Notes: generated from the letters alone by a model not told the origin. A stretch of DNA of 64,000 bases from Durusdinium trenchii (GCA_963970005.1 CAXAMN010001336.1:686900-750899), one strand, 5' to 3'. Numbered from the stretch's first letter, positions 43,129-53,255 are shown. Numbers and translations: made by a program.

Positions 43129-43249
43129 CTGCCCAGACGCTCCTGCACCCTCATATGGAGGGGTCGGACCCTCATATGGAGGGGTCTGGGGTCAAAAACC
43201 CTATGGTTTTGAGGGACCAAGGGCTGTTTGGAGCGTCTGGGTGCTAGCT
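43129..43249. repeat. Family K element
   Basis: CCCAGACGCTCC and GGAGCGTCTGGGTG ends with a duplicated CCTCATATGGAGGGGTC inside. It abuts the family O element. Confidence 0.93.
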
Positions 43250-43647
43250 CTAAAGCTGTTTGTTTCAAGACTCCAAGTGTCCACCGTCCCGCGACGCTGC
43301 GTCCGATCTCTCTCCTCCGCCCTCCCCCCGCTGCCGCCAGACGGCCGGACGGGGGGAGACGGTCTGCCGCCCCCAACAAGACGACCAACAGAGGTTGAAG
43401 GACCCAAACTAGCCTATCAGTTCGGTACCCCAGTACAGTAATGTCCGAACCTTCAGGTCACTGTCCACCTCTCGACGCGAGAAAGGGGCTCGACCCTCCC
43501 CCGGAGGACCTCGAAAAATCGGTGAGAGAATCTTGACACTCGTGCCTTGGCGGTCGAGACGTCCCGTCCCGTCCCGTCGACACGACACGACACGGCAACG
43601 ACGACGCCTGAGAGCGATGGTTTCGGTGGGGGGAAGATCGAGACCAT
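43201..43647 (-). CDS. Two-exon minus-strand gene whose intron is a family J element
   Basis: Exon 1 runs from ATG at 43647 to 43469; third positions are largely G/C and the peptide is natural (KARVSRFSHRFFEVLRGRVE). Its donor GAGAG/GTGGAC leaves two bases. Exon 2, 43363-43201, follows GGGGCGGCAG and supplies the third base, giving Arg, then a Pro/Gly/Arg region (GGSGGRAEERDRTQRRG) and a Ser/Thr tail to TAG. The tail runs into a family K element, so a further intron (possibly a GC donor at TTTAGA/GCTAGC) may end it earlier. Total is about 113 residues. Just upstream of the ATG, a family P element ends in CTCCCAG, a possible leader-splicing acceptor. Function unknown. Confidence 0.5.
43384..43475. 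repeat. Family J element forming an intron
   Basis: It lies almost exactly between the minus-strand donor at 43468 and acceptor at 43364. CCAACAGAGGTTGAAGGACCC and CACTGTCCACCTCTC mark its ends. Confidence 0.88.
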
Positions 43648-43667
43648 GGAAGAGAAGTATCATAGCC

Positions 43668-43792
43668 CCTGGGAGTCGGTCAAACTATAAAGAAGAATGG
43701 TCAAAGACGAACGGGGAGACCTGATTTCGGGCCACTTCCTGAACACTTCAGCCGGTCAAAATATAGTCCAACTGGACTTCTATAGGGATAGT
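43668..43792. repeat. Family P element
   Basis: CCCCTGGGAGTCGGTCAAACTATAAAG at the left and TATAGTCCAACTGGACTTCTATAGG at the right resemble the copy at 9529. Confidence 0.7.
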
Positions 43793-43886
43793 GTTCATTC
43801 ACTCAGCGACCGGGGGGTCGTTGGGTTTGACTATGCGCATAGTATAGTATTCATCCTCTCTCCGCACTTCTATGATCTATACACTA

Positions 43887-43959
43887 TACCAGCACCCTCC
43901 AACAGCCCAGAAACCACCTGTTGGTGTCCCAAAACAGCCTGGCCAGGAGGGTCCTGGTA
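43887..43959. repeat. Family A element (short variant)
   Basis: TACCAGCACCCTCCAACAGCCC pairs with CCAGGAGGGTCCTGGTA. The interior differs from other A copies. Confidence 0.85.
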
Positions 43960-43978
43960 TAGGGTTCTCTTCTCACTG

Positions 43979-44081
43979 AGTTTGGGCCAACATGGCATCA
44001 ACCACTCAGGCCACACCACACCTCCTTGTGCGTTCTTGGGCAGATCGCAAATACAGATTGTGCTGAATTGACAATCAATTC
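43979..44081 (+). CDS. Candidate internal exon between A and D elements
   Basis: After CTCTTCTCACTGAG the frame reads about 34 codons without a stop (LCVLGQIANTDCAELTINS) up to the left end of the family D element at 44084. The donor would be non-canonical (CCGG/GATCTT, a GA donor). Confidence 0.3.
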
Positions 44082-44083
44082 CG

Positions 44084-44179
44084 GGATCTTCCAACGGTGT
44101 CACATTTCTGCCTGTTCATCCATATGAATCAGCCAAAAGGCAGAAATTTTGCATAGTTATGGATAGTTGGAAGATCCAG
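44084..44179. repeat. Family D element ending at an acceptor
   Basis: GGATCTTCCAACGGTG pairs with GTTGGAAGATCC. Internal TTCTGCC...GGCAGAA forms a second stem. The final CCAG directly precedes an open frame. Confidence 0.93.
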
Positions 44180-44571
44180 GTATGTTTCTTTAAAGCCAAC
44201 ATGCCAATATGGTTTGTACCATGTGAAGGAATCCGAGCTGAGCACGAGCTCGGTGGTCTGGCCACGGCGGTTGTTGTTGCATCGGTTGCCATGGGAACAG
44301 TTGTGACGCAGGATGCCATGGTTTCTCATCATTTTCACCCCCCAAAACTAAAACCTGTTAGAGCTTAACAACCCTCCATTTCGGAGACCTGTAGAGTCGG
44401 GTGCTGGTATGGAAGACTCTGATGGACTGTCCCTTAAACCAAGTGAATACACACTTTCTCAGCAGGAAGGCTCTGGGTGCCCTCAGCAGGTCGGGGGCCA
44501 TCTGGCTCCTCCCAACAACCCCACAAAAATGGATCCAAATGGTCATGGGAAACCCTGACCCTGACCTGTAG
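44180..44571 (+). CDS. Two exons separated by a family A element, unrecognised
   Basis: Exon one, 44180-44356, begins at the CAG that ends a family D element. It is 59 codons, phase 0, with an Ala/Val-rich stretch (LGGLATAVVVASVAMGTVV), and ends AAACCT/GTTAGA. A family A element follows. Exon two, 44416-44571, after GTATGGAAG, is phase 0, with 51 codons to TAG (FLSRKALGALSRSGAIWLLP). In exon one another frame, ending at a TGA near 44304, has higher G/C third positions, so the register is uncertain. Confidence 0.42.
44352..44409. repeat. Family A half-element
   Basis: AACCTGTTAGAGCTTAACAACCCTCC and GAGACCTGTAGAGTCGGGTGCTGGTA match 17141 and 42057; the outer left arm is missing. Confidence 0.85.
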
Positions 44572-44691
44572 TCAAATCTTTGACATTGTGATTTTTTTGC
44601 TGTCAAACTGCTTGCTCCGGGAACATCTTCGCACCCATCTCGATGCTTCTTCTGTGGCTATACGGACATGCCCCGCCCACAATAATCATAC

Positions 44692-44775
44692 TACCAGCAC
44701 CCTCCAACAGGTCTCCGACATGGTGGCTTTTGGAGACTCAAAAGTCGCAGGTGTTAACCTGTTGGAGGGTCCTGC
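44692..44775. repeat. Family A element
   Basis: TACCAGCACCCTCCAACAGGTCTCCG pairs with AACCTGTTGGAGGGTCCTG. An inner pair GGCTTTTGGAGACTCAAAAGTCGC is also visible. Confidence 0.95.
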
Positions 44776-44778
44776 GGC

Positions 44779-45139
44779 TAGGCTTAACATGCCCCACTGG
44801 CCACAAAACGTGCCCGCGCCCCCCGTTCCCTGGAGTCGCTCCTCTTCTGCACCTACACACCCAAACCACCCAAACCGATGGCACAACCGCCATCAACCGC
44901 CCATGAACACAAACACCCAGCGGCCAAATTGGATGGCCCGAACAACCTTCAGGGTAAAAAATACCAACCAACCTTGGTTTTGCTCCGCAGCTGCTGGTTT
45001 TTCTGGCGATTCCGTACCTCTCTATACCACTCGCTCGTCCGAGCCGTCTTCCGTCCCCGTCCGGCCACGTCGGACGGCACCCAGCGGCCAATCGTCGGAT
45101 TCTTCCAACTCGCAAAAGCGGGGCAGCAGTGGAGCCTGA
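44779..45139 (+). CDS. Plus-strand open exon after a family A element, unrecognised
   Basis: Following CGGCTAG the frame runs 120 codons to TGA at 45137. It is Asn/His/Pro-rich and then Ser/Pro/Arg-rich (TAPSGQSSDSSNSQKRGSSG) with G/C third positions in the last third. A minus-strand frame of 193 codons (44949-45530) covers the same DNA and is also plausible, so strand is uncertain. Confidence 0.38.
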
Positions 45140-45201
45140 GGCGTGCGGCGAGGTGAGGTGCGGCACAGAGGTGCGGCCGTTCTTTTTGGGGGAGCGGGAA
45201 A

Positions 45202-45216
45202 GGGGGGGGGGGGGGG
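45202..45216. repeat. Poly-G run
   Basis: Fifteen consecutive G bases in G-rich DNA; other short G or C runs are at 41511 and 57760. Confidence 0.95.
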
Positions 45217-45542
45217 TGATGTGCGGAGGTGGAGGTGAGGGGTGAGGGGGTTGGGTGCTGAGAGAGGAAGTTGGGTGAACACGGAATCCGCAGTTTTTGA
45301 AATGGGGTCAAGGCCTCAACAGGTGGGATCTGCGTTGAAGGACGCGCACTGAGGCTCGAGAGGCTCGAGATGGCCTCAAAAATGCTCAAGCCAAGTGCGA
45401 AAGGCCCAAGGCTGGTTCTGTGCTCAGATGTTGTGGGGGGGTGGCGAGCCAGTGGACTAGTGGGACGGGGGACGAGCCAGAGGACTAGTGGTTGAGCCAG
45501 TGGACTGACCGATCTAGGCTTTTGAAGCAATCAATCCCTATC

Positions 45543-45636
45543 CCAGGCACGGCACATGGGACTGCCATATGTGCCGATCAGTTGGAGTGGTTTTGGGAGT
45601 CAATGTAAGCATATATGGCATGCATGGAGTGTCTGG
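45543..45636. repeat. Family C element
   Basis: CACATGGGACTGCCATATGTGCCGATCAGTTGG at the left and ATATATGGCATGCATGGAGTGTCTGG at the right. Confidence 0.88.
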
Positions 45637-46172
45637 CTATAGGTCTTGAGGGAGCGGAAGGGCCGGGTGTGGAGCTCAAAACTCACGTCCTGGGAGAGAC
45701 AGGTAGGGCCAGGGTTCTCAGGCTGCAGCCAAAGACGTTTCAGAACATCTCTGGATCGTCCAGCTCTGCCAAGCTTGGCCGGTTTTTTGTTTAATGGATG
45801 AAAAGGCAGATATGTGTCACGGTGTTTTATGATGTAATACTGTCTGGGGTGTCCACCCAATCGAGAGGTTTGTGGTCTATGGTGGAATCCATAATAGAGC
45901 TGACCAGATGTTTGTGGTTTCAAGAATTCCCCCAGTCTTGGGAAGGCTCCAAGCAACGTCCTTCGGCCTTGAAGTGCCATCCTCTTTGCTCTTCAGCTTC
46001 TGCGTTGATTGAGTACATGAAGTGTTGTGATCCCTCCTAAATCACTGTATCTTGGGAAATATCCTAATAGCTGTAACAGTGGATGATGATGGTTAGTAAA
46101 GGCCTTGTCCAAAAATAGTGATACTGTAATTGTTTACTATATCATCTTCGACCAGTGACTGCTCCACTTCAG

Positions 46173-46487
46173 AACGGAAGCCGTCCAGCCGTCCTGACTC
46201 TAGGCGGTCGTGCCCACGACGAAGTACGAACTCTGGCCATGGATCCCTTGCGCTCTCTTCGACTCGGACCTGCATCCACCTCCCAACCCCAGCTGGACAA
46301 GTCGGACACCTCGAACGATCCACCGAACGATCCAACGTCACACACGTCTCCAGTTCAAAAGGCTCGCGGGGATTACCCTACATTCGATCTGACTCTATCT
46401 TGTCAGCGTCCATTTCCATCACCCCTTGAATGGTCTTGGCATCTAGTAGGCCGTCGCTTCGCAACGGCTAGACAAAAGGAGCCATAG
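46173..46487 (+). CDS. Last exon, natural 104-residue peptide, unrecognised
   Basis: The acceptor TGCTCCACTTCAG precedes a phase-0 frame of 104 codons ending in TAG. Composition is balanced, third positions favour G/C, and the C-terminus is Trp/Arg-rich (SPLEWSWHLVGRRFATARQK). An acidic Asp/Asn/Pro stretch lies in the middle. The competing Ser/Arg-rich frame (46130-46429) is less natural. No domain is recognised. Confidence 0.52.
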   Translation, partial: NGSRPAVLTLGGRAHDEVRTLAMDPLRSLRLGPASTSQPQLDKSDTSNDPPNDPTSHTSPVQKARGDYPTFDLTLSCQRPFPSPLEWSWHLVGRRFATARQKEP

Positions 46488-47041
46488 ATAGCCACCGTCC
46501 AGTGGATCGCAGGCAAACCACCACACATAAGGAACCAGGGCCCTCGTTCGGTCTATGGTTTTAGTATATTTTAGTCTTTGGAACCACTGGTTACCATCCA
46601 TAGTCTAACAGTTCCAAACCACCTAACTGTTCCCACCTTGATCAGCTGGTTGTTTTCTATGATTTCCTCCTTTTAAAGCACAAACATATGTTCACCGTCT
46701 GAACGCCCCTTCGCGGATGTCCCACGGCTCGTTTCACCCACCCATCCACCCACGCACCACCAAGGCACTCTTGGAGGTCCAGAGGGCGGTGTCCCCGGCA
46801 GCGGCATGAGACGTGGAAACCGGGAGTGGTCGAAAGTTCCCGCCACAACCCGGTCGACGGGGCCGGTGCACAACTCACGCTGCACAACTCAAGGTCTAGA
46901 GAGATGTTGGGTGTCTGGGGACGAGTGTTGAACCAGTGTTTCTCTATAGTCTATCTGCGGTTTCTTTGAGCATTTGGGGCTCAAAGAAGTCTGCAGAGTC
47001 TGGTCTCATTCCGCCGTGATTTGCCGCTGTGTCTCTTGCAG

Positions 47042-47340
47042 CATGTTTCATCGACGGGCCGAACTCCAGGCTCTTCGATCCACCCGTGTGCTGGCCTCTT
47101 CAGGCACAAGCCTTGATCATATCTGATGGGCCGTCCGCGTCGTCCAGCTCCGAAAACGATAGCTCCGTTGAGCCGAATCGAAGAATCCCCCGCAAGCACC
47201 GCAGAAGGTTCTCCGCAGACGCCCTACGGCGAGTTCGCCGGAACTCGCCGGAACTCGCCAGCCGCCGAGGGGCGGCCGTGAGTCCACCAGGTGGGGCGGT
47301 TGCAGTTCGAGGGTGGCCGATCTGTTTAACCTTCATCTAG
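47042..47340 (+). CDS. Last exon ending at a family S element, unrecognised
   Basis: The acceptor GCTGTGTCTCTTGCAG is followed by 99 codons to TAG at 47338, with high G/C third positions. The peptide has a hydrophobic start, a Ser/Asp-rich acidic patch, then a basic stretch (RRIPRKHRRRFSADALRRV) that could be a nuclear or nucleolar signal. The stop abuts the family S element. An ATG lies at the first bases after the acceptor in another frame, so a leader-spliced start is possible. Confidence 0.5.
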
Positions 47341-47428
47341 GGCTCCAACCACTTCCTGAGAAGGTGGTTGGGGTGGGTGCCAGGGGGGTCTAACCACCGA
47401 ACCTGAGGATATGGGCCAGGAGCCCTAG
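47341..47428. repeat. Family S inverted-repeat element
   Basis: GGGCTCCAACCACTTCCTGAGAAGGTGG pairs outermost with GGAGCCCTA. It carries GGTGCCAGGGGGGTCTAACCA, shared with 8908-8985. Confidence 0.85.
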
Positions 47429-47472
47429 GGTGATCCAACCAGAAGCTGCGTGGGGATCAATCAGCCTCCGTT

Positions 47473-47692
47473 TTCGGGGTGTCCTGGCCGGACTACCCCA
47501 CACCACCGGCCTAGGCTTCCAGACAGGGCACCCCGACAGGAGGAGGGTCCTGGTACCATCTGAACATTAAACAAATACATCTGAAAACCACCCAGCAAGA
47601 AGATTGAGAAAAAGACATGGCTAAAGGACTCTCCTGTCTGGGTGTCCTGGCTGGACTACCCTGCACAGCAAGGACACCGAGACAGGATGAAG
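47473..47692. repeat. Two family N elements
   Basis: TTCGGGGTGTCCTGGCCGGACTACCCCACA (47476) and CTGGGTGTCCTGGCTGGACTACCCTGCACA (47639) are diverged copies. Each has a rightward partner (GGGCACCCCGACAGG; GGACACCGAGACAGG). Confidence 0.8.
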
Positions 47693-48116
47693 TTGTTCCC
47701 CTTTCGCCCACGGTCTTCGGGGCATCGTCAGGCCCTCGACCGGATGGATTTGAGAATTCGTTCCAGAGACTTGGCTAAGCTCCAAATAGGGAGACCTCCC
47801 AGGCGTTCCAACCTGGAAGAAGGGAAATCGACCCAAATGACTTGGTTGGGGGAGTCTCCAATGAATTGCTTGCGGTGTCTCCTTATTACAACAATCCACT
47901 TGAGAGGACCAGTTCCGCCGCTTTTCCACCGCGCGTTTTCGGGGCTCCACGGAGGGGTCCTCGGAGCGCGTTCCACAGGTCCGACTCACAGAGGACCCGG
48001 TGATGTTGGGCCCAAGTACCAGGCAGGTTTTTTCCTCTACCCTGGGCATGAAGGAGTCGGTCTGGGGTCTCAAATCTGGGTCTCAAATCCGTATTTTGAC
48101 GGACCAAGGGCTGTGA
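47686..48116 (+). CDS. Two candidate exons around a family Q element, unrecognised
   Basis: A first stretch (47686-47780) encodes a basic peptide (FRPRSSGHRQALDRMDLRIR) with an in-frame ATG. A family Q element (AGGGAGACCTCCCAGGCGTT, GGAAGAAGGGAA) follows at 47785-47860. The second exon, 47913-48116, begins after GAGAGGACCAG and has 67 codons with G/C third positions (FRGSTEGSSERVPQVRLTED), ending in TGA within a K-like element. Joining was not proven. Confidence 0.42.
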
Positions 48117-48348
48117 ACGGAGCGTATGGGCAGCAACCATGGGTAGGTTTATATAGTCTGTGACTCAGTTGTCTAGGTGGTCTTCTTCTGGGAATTTGTT
48201 GGGTGACATTGATTTGGCAAGCCCCTGTTGGCTGGATGGCGAATGCTGTGCTAGATGAAGACCGGCATAGGACATGTCACTATTCTTTTAACTATCATCG
48301 AACGAGCAAGCATCTACCAGTCTACCACGACCAGAACCACCAGAAGCA

Positions 48349-48437
48349 CCTAGAACCCATTTGACCCCTGTTTTGATATTTTAAAAAATAAATAAAACAT
48401 GGTTTGGCTCCAAAACAGGAGTCAATCAGGTTCTAGG
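48349..48437. repeat. Family G-like inverted-repeat element
   Basis: CCTAGAACCCATTTGACCCCTGTTTTG pairs with CAAAACAGGAGTCAATCAGGTTCTAGG across an A/T-rich loop. Confidence 0.93.
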
Positions 48438-48883
48438 CACCTTATTCATCCTTATTCTGCTTTTGAGTCACAGTTGAAATTGTCACAAACTCTGCATATA
48501 ATATCTCCATCAGTTCACCACCAGAAAAGCAACTGAATGACTGCGGGGGAGTTTCTAGATCCCAAACGCTACATGTACGGAAAAATATATTGAGCCACAT
48601 GCAAATGGTCTGACGAAAATCAACAAACCCATGATTGGATGAAACATGATGAAACCTGTGCATACAAAATCATTCGATATGTCTGCGGTTGTCTCATATG
48701 GAAGCTCCCTAGGAGTCCAACCCCCATACTTGATAGGCTTTGGCCAAACAACCATTGTGTAAGGATCTTACACTACAAAACCAGGTCAACCTTTCTTTTG
48801 CATGGTCTTACGGAAGGCCAAAGGGTAACCGGTATATAGCTAATCAATCACATTGACCCCTGATATCAACCATAGTACCTTCA

Positions 48884-49213
48884 ATGGATGACCGGTCAAT
48901 GGACCGGTCAATAGAACATGGGACTTGCCAGTCCCATGTCGCGCCAGACTCGACACCCACACCTTCCGACCCGCAGGACCTGCGACTCGACAGAGCCGTC
49001 GGACCTTCTCCTTCGCTTCCCGCTCGACTCGGAGCGTCGCACCTGCAGGAGTCGCTCTCGGACTTGGCCACACCAGGCTTTCCACATCGCCTGGGCGTCG
49101 GTCGTCTCCGAGTGACCAAAGGGGGGGTCGAAGCCGGACGGAAGGAGGAGCGATTCGGATCCAGTTGGAGAGTCGAAGGGTGGTGTCGAAAAGAGGTGAT
49201 GAAAGGGATGTGA
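48884..49213 (+). CDS. ATG-initiated 109-residue open frame, unrecognised
   Basis: The frame from ATG at 48884 to TGA has predominantly G/C third positions. The N-terminus is a small repeat (MDDRSMDRS, from a duplicated ATGGACCGGTCA-type unit), then a Pro/Ser/Leu region, then a basic-tryptophan C-terminus (RKEERFGSSWRVEGWCRKEV). A short stem (CATGGGACTTG/CAGTCCCATG) lies at 48918-48941 within it. Minus-strand frames are also open. It may be a single-exon small gene or a first exon. Confidence 0.48.
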   Translation: MDDRSMDRSIEHGTCQSHVAPDSTPTPSDPQDLRLDRAVGPSPSLPARLGASHLQESLSDLATPGFPHRLGVGRLRVTKGGVEAGRKEERFGSSWRVEGWCRKEVMKGM

Positions 49214-49468
49214 CATTCACCAGCATCACCAGCAATCGGGGGCCCTTTAACAGGGATTCTTTCTTGGGACCAAGTATCTCAACGTGACTCTTCTTAGATT
49301 CGGAATTCCTCGTCTATACCATGCCAACAAAATTTGCGATGTCCCAATCTCTGAAGGCAAAACATGAAGCGCGCCGCTCTCGGCGGCTCTCTGCCGCATC
49401 TTCACCACCAACTTCACCGCTCTCTTCACCGCTCTTTCACCCATCATAGCACACTAAGGATCCGCACC

Positions 49469-49551
49469 CTCAAAAACAAGGGTTTTGAGGGTACAAACCC
49501 TTGTTATAGAGGGTTCAACCCCTATATCCAGGAGGCTCCAAGGATCCTTAG
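49469..49551. repeat. Hairpin element upstream of an exon
   Basis: ACAAGGGTTTTGAGGGTAC and AAACCCTTGT form the stem. The element is bounded by GGATCC and ends at the acceptor CTTAG. Confidence 0.75.
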
Positions 49552-49699
49552 GGCAGGAGAAAACTCCTGCACTCCCGCCCCATGCACTCCTTCCACCCCG
49601 TTCCGGCACGTTGGGTCGGTCCCACCACCGATCCGTGCCTCGTGGATGCACCGCGTGCTGCTGCTCACCAGGAGCCTCACAGCACGTCCGCTCTCGTAG
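49552..49699 (+). CDS. GC3-rich last exon, unrecognised
   Basis: After AGGATCCTTAG one base completes a codon and 48 codons run to TAG at 49697, nearly all with G or C third positions in the second half (IRASWMHRVLLLTRSLTARP). The hairpin element just upstream would be in the intron. The opposite strand is also open. Confidence 0.45.
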
Positions 49700-49760
49700 G
49701 CGTCTGGACCGATCTCCTCGGGGTCGGGTAGTACAAAACCAATGCAGAACATGTCTGAAG

Positions 49761-49850
49761 CAGCACCCGACTCTACAGGTCTCCCACATACATGGTGGCT
49801 TTTGCAGACTTAAAAGTGGCAGGTGGTGACCTGGCAGTGAGGGTGCTGGA
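49761..49850. repeat. Family A element
   Basis: CAGCACCCGACTCTACAGGTCTCC to GGTGACCTGGCAGTGAGGGTGCTGG; the inner TTTTGCAGACTTAAAAGT is as at 31728. Confidence 0.85.
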
Positions 49851-50306
49851 ATATGAAACATGATCGCTTTGCCCAACGCGCACAGCTCTGCGATACGACT
49901 TTCTAAGAGGATGATATACGACTTAAGCCTATACTGCTTGTAGCAGGCCTGTAGGTCCGCGCGCGGCGTCCGTCCATGGGACTGCAGTACTCATCCAGCA
50001 ACTTCAACTGGCGACGCGGAGTGAGTTCGAGTCCATTTGGAGGTTTGGTTGTATGGTGCTTCAAGACTTTTCAGGGTGGGAACATGCATTGGATGGGCAA
50101 ATTTCAATTGGAAGAACATGGAAAAAAAACACACACACAAAGTCGTAGTTGTTGAACCTGATTCCAGCTTCGCACAATTCCATGTTCGGTGTGTTCCTAC
50201 GCAGATGTGGCCCTTCAGTACTTCCTTCACACAACCCATCACCTTCAGAGCTTACTGGCCTCGGGTTGCACGTCGAGTTCACCCCCCCAAGGCCACTGCT
50301 GCACAG

Positions 50307-50578
50307 GTGCGCAGCAGCAAATCCTCAGAGAAGTTCTCCTGAATCCAAAAGCCTTGGACAAGAAAGCGCAGTCTGCATACTGCCTTCCAGAATCTCTTCC
50401 AGAATCAAGGTCAGAGTGGGAGCGACGAGCTGATATCACTGCTACATTGATCTTTGTTGATGGTCTTCTCTTAAATGGACTGACAGTAGATGGCACAATC
50501 CACTTCATCACTCCAAACATTGCCCCCCAAGTCTCCCGGCTGATGTCATGGCTTCTCACCGTGGGAAAGGCTGACTGA
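50307..50578 (+). CDS. Last exon of an unrecognised gene (well supported)
   Basis: The acceptor CACTGCTGCACAG is followed by two bases and 89 codons ending in TGA at 50576. The peptide begins with a Gln/Leu-rich helix (QQQILREVLLNPKALDKKAQ), then a charged segment, then a hydrophobic region (ITATLIFVDGLLLNGLTVDG) and a final helix. It is unambiguous in composition and only this frame stays open over the whole length, apart from a minus-strand shadow. Upstream exons were not found. I do not recognise the family. Confidence 0.65.
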
Positions 50579-50819
50579 ACACCTGGGCCTGGTGTAAAAA
50601 CGGAGAAGAAAGCAGATCCTATTGCTGAAGTCGTGTACCACCATTAACCATCAAAATCGCAAATCCAGTTGCAGGCGTTGATTCTCTTGCTCGGCCTAGT
50701 CGAGCGAAGCGGTGGGTGAGGCTGCCGGTGACGTTGAAGCTCCGCTCCTCAGGCAGAAGCTTAGCCAAGGCGTCCGGCGGTGACATCAACCACTGGACTT
50801 GTTGCATGAGATGAGTATG

Positions 50820-50905
50820 TACCAGGCTCATCCAATGGGTGTCCAATAGACTACCTTACCCTACTTACAGGTCTCCATTGGGCACCCGTTGGAAGTGCTA
50901 GGTAT
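50820..50905. repeat. Family O element
   Basis: CATCCAATGGGTGTCCAATAGACTACC, CTACTTACAGGTCTCCATTGGGCACCC, ending GGAAGTGCTAGGTATA. Confidence 0.9.
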
Positions 50906-50940
50906 ATGATTTGAAGGGTGAGAATTCCATCAAAACCTGG

Positions 50941-51027
50941 TACCAGGACCCTGTCGGGGTGTCTATTTATAGCCCCAACTAGTTGTGAAAAAGGAGTGTC
51001 CATTAAGGGGTGGTTGAGAGTCCTGGT
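50941..51027. repeat. Family B element
   Basis: TACCAGGACCCTGTCGGGGTGTCTATTTATAGCCCC to GAGAGTCCTGGTA. Confidence 0.88.
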
Positions 51028-51953
51028 AGGACTGGTAGGTTTTGGTCTATACCTGGACCCTCGAAAGTACTCTAGAAAATGGAACATGGCCCTATAAAAA
51101 CAGGTACTTGTACCTATTTTCTGAGGTACTTTGAGGCTTCAGGTATTTATATATTCCTTCTTCCTGGGGATCGAGCTGGGAGGTCTCCCTATATGTCCCA
51201 CGAACTAGACCGATGGTTCATCGGACCTCGTCAAGTCTGAACTTCCCCATGCATGGTATTACTAACTATAGACCATGACAAACCAAGATCATCCCCCAAA
51301 TGCACCCCAAAACGCCCCCCAAATGCCTCGACCACGCCGCTGTTGGGGAAAACCGCTGTTCGGGGTTTGGCTCCTGGTAGACCTCCTTGGTCTGGTCTCT
51401 TAATCCTCGACCTCGGAAGCCTCAAACAATCACCGGGGCAACGCGTCTGCCGGCGTCCGGTGGGTCTACCAGTGGGGCGGCAAAGCAGCACTGCAAAGCA
51501 GCACAGGCATCATACTCATACAGCATCCACCTTCTGAGCACTGTAAAAAACAACAAAAAAACGGATGTTCTTCTGCTTGGCAGATCTGGGCAGATTTGGC
51601 AGATCTTGGCAAATGGCAAGTTCACTGGCTGAAAGAAGGTCATCATCAGAGTGGCTCGCCCTGTCTTCTCATGCTAAACTTCTCAGGAAGCGAGAATGGT
51701 CCGCCACAGGGACCAGGCCACGCAAACACGCGAACAAGCTTCGTCGAGACAAATCGACCAAACTATAAAGATGAGACGAAGAATCGACTTTGGCAAAAAA
51801 GAAAGAAACAACAAACCCAGGTGCAGGTCTGACATTTGGAATGTGTGAATGAGTTTCAGTGTACTACGTATAGTCCACGCACTGTATCGTGTAACCGTGT
51901 ACTACAATATACATGTGATCCACACCCATCTCTCTCTCTCTCTCTCTCTCCAG

Positions 51954-52110
51954 CGCCAAAAATGGGCTGCTGTGCGCTGTTCAAGTGGCCGGTGCTCTCA
52001 TAGCCCATCGCCAGCAACTCCTCCATGGGGCACTCGGACACACCGACCAGCAGGAGCCCAGCCTTTCGCACGCAACGCAACCCGAAACAGCCAACCTGGA
52101 TTGCAAGCCG
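51954..52110 (+). CDS. Candidate internal exon after a CT tract, unrecognised
   Basis: A (CT)n tract ending in CCAG at 51953 makes a strong acceptor. The frame reads about 50 codons of natural peptide (AVQVAGALIAHRQQLLHGAL) to the donor AAGCCG/GTGAGA at 52111. It is likely the same gene as some of the exons that follow, but linking phases were not established. Confidence 0.45.
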
Positions 52111-52864
52111 GTGAGATGACCGGTGGCCCTAGGATTTCTGGCCCACCATTTGATGTAACTCCAATCCCGCACCACACAGTTGTAGAAAAAAGCTTGAACA
52201 CATTGACCAACAAAGCAGGGTTGACATCCCATGTTCTAACTGGCCTTGGATGATTTTGGAAGCCTAGGGTACAGGCTCCAATAAAAGAGAAGAATAGTCA
52301 CCAAGCCAGCGGCAAAAAGAGCCTGTGGTCGGTCTTGGCCGGTACATGGTACCCTCTGCTTCCGATCCGAACGGGGAGAATGGGGGGCTCCCGACCTGCT
52401 TCCGGCCCGTCCCAGGCGCAAGGTGGCCCTCCGATTTTCCATCCTGGAAGAAGGAAGAATAGACCAGTCTACCCCTTTGGTTGGTCTCCCTATTTCAAAA
52501 ATTGCACACCTCTCTTTCCATGGTGAATCCCAAAAACCGGCATGGATCCACATGGAACGCCACAGGCGCCACAGGTGCTTTTTTCCGAAATTGGGGGACC
52601 ATGTGGTCACCGCCGTTGCCAGGCCACCCAAGAGGGACTGGCCACAACGTGGATGTTTGTTGAGCTATCTTGAGCTATTGATCTGTTCCGAAGGCACTCC
52701 TGGCCCGGTTCCAAAGAAGAAGACCGTAGCACAGCCTGCGTTCCAGGATCTGGTCTACGTTCCTTTCAAACACAACTGCAAGCGCTGGCCACCGCACTGC
52801 CTTTGGTTAAATAGGACCCTCCCATCTGGTCGAATCTGTTAACCTTAGAAATCAATCCACCATT

Positions 52865-52955
52865 CCCAGACACTCCATATATGCCGATCAGTTGGGGTGG
52901 TGCCAGAGGGGTCAATGGGGCGGCATATATGGCAGTCCCATGTGTCGTGTCTGGG
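52865..52955. repeat. Family C element
   Basis: CCCAGACACTCCATATATGCC to ATATGGCAGTCCCATGTGTCGTGTCTGGG; the interior GATCAGTTGGGGTGGTG is as at 45543. Confidence 0.93.
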
Positions 52956-52969
52956 ATTGATTCAATAGC

Positions 52970-53255
52970 CTTTCACGGAACACTCATGATTTTACGATTC
53001 GACACGACAAACCCAGATCAACTGTTGAAATGGTCGAACGGGCGGAACCCAGGGTTGATATCGTTAGGGTTGAAAGGTCCCAGACTGGGAAAAGGACTGA
53101 CCGGTGCGATGAGTGCATGGAATGAGGGAACATCAACGCCCACAAGGGATTTGTCAGGATCTATAGCCACTCTCATTGCACGCATCGCACCAGTCAGATT
53201 GAGAGTTGATCTTGAAAGGAAAAACCGGAATCCGAAGAACCCCAAAAATCTCTGA
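52970..53255 (+). CDS. Candidate exon, unrecognised
   Basis: Immediately after the family C element (TTGATTCAATAG) a frame of about 95 codons runs to TGA at 53253. The peptide is natural (GLISLGLKGPRLGKGLTGAM, then a Thr/Ser-rich stretch and SIATLIARIAPVRLRVDLER) with a Lys/Asn/Pro tail. The end may be a true stop or an unplaced donor. Confidence 0.42.
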
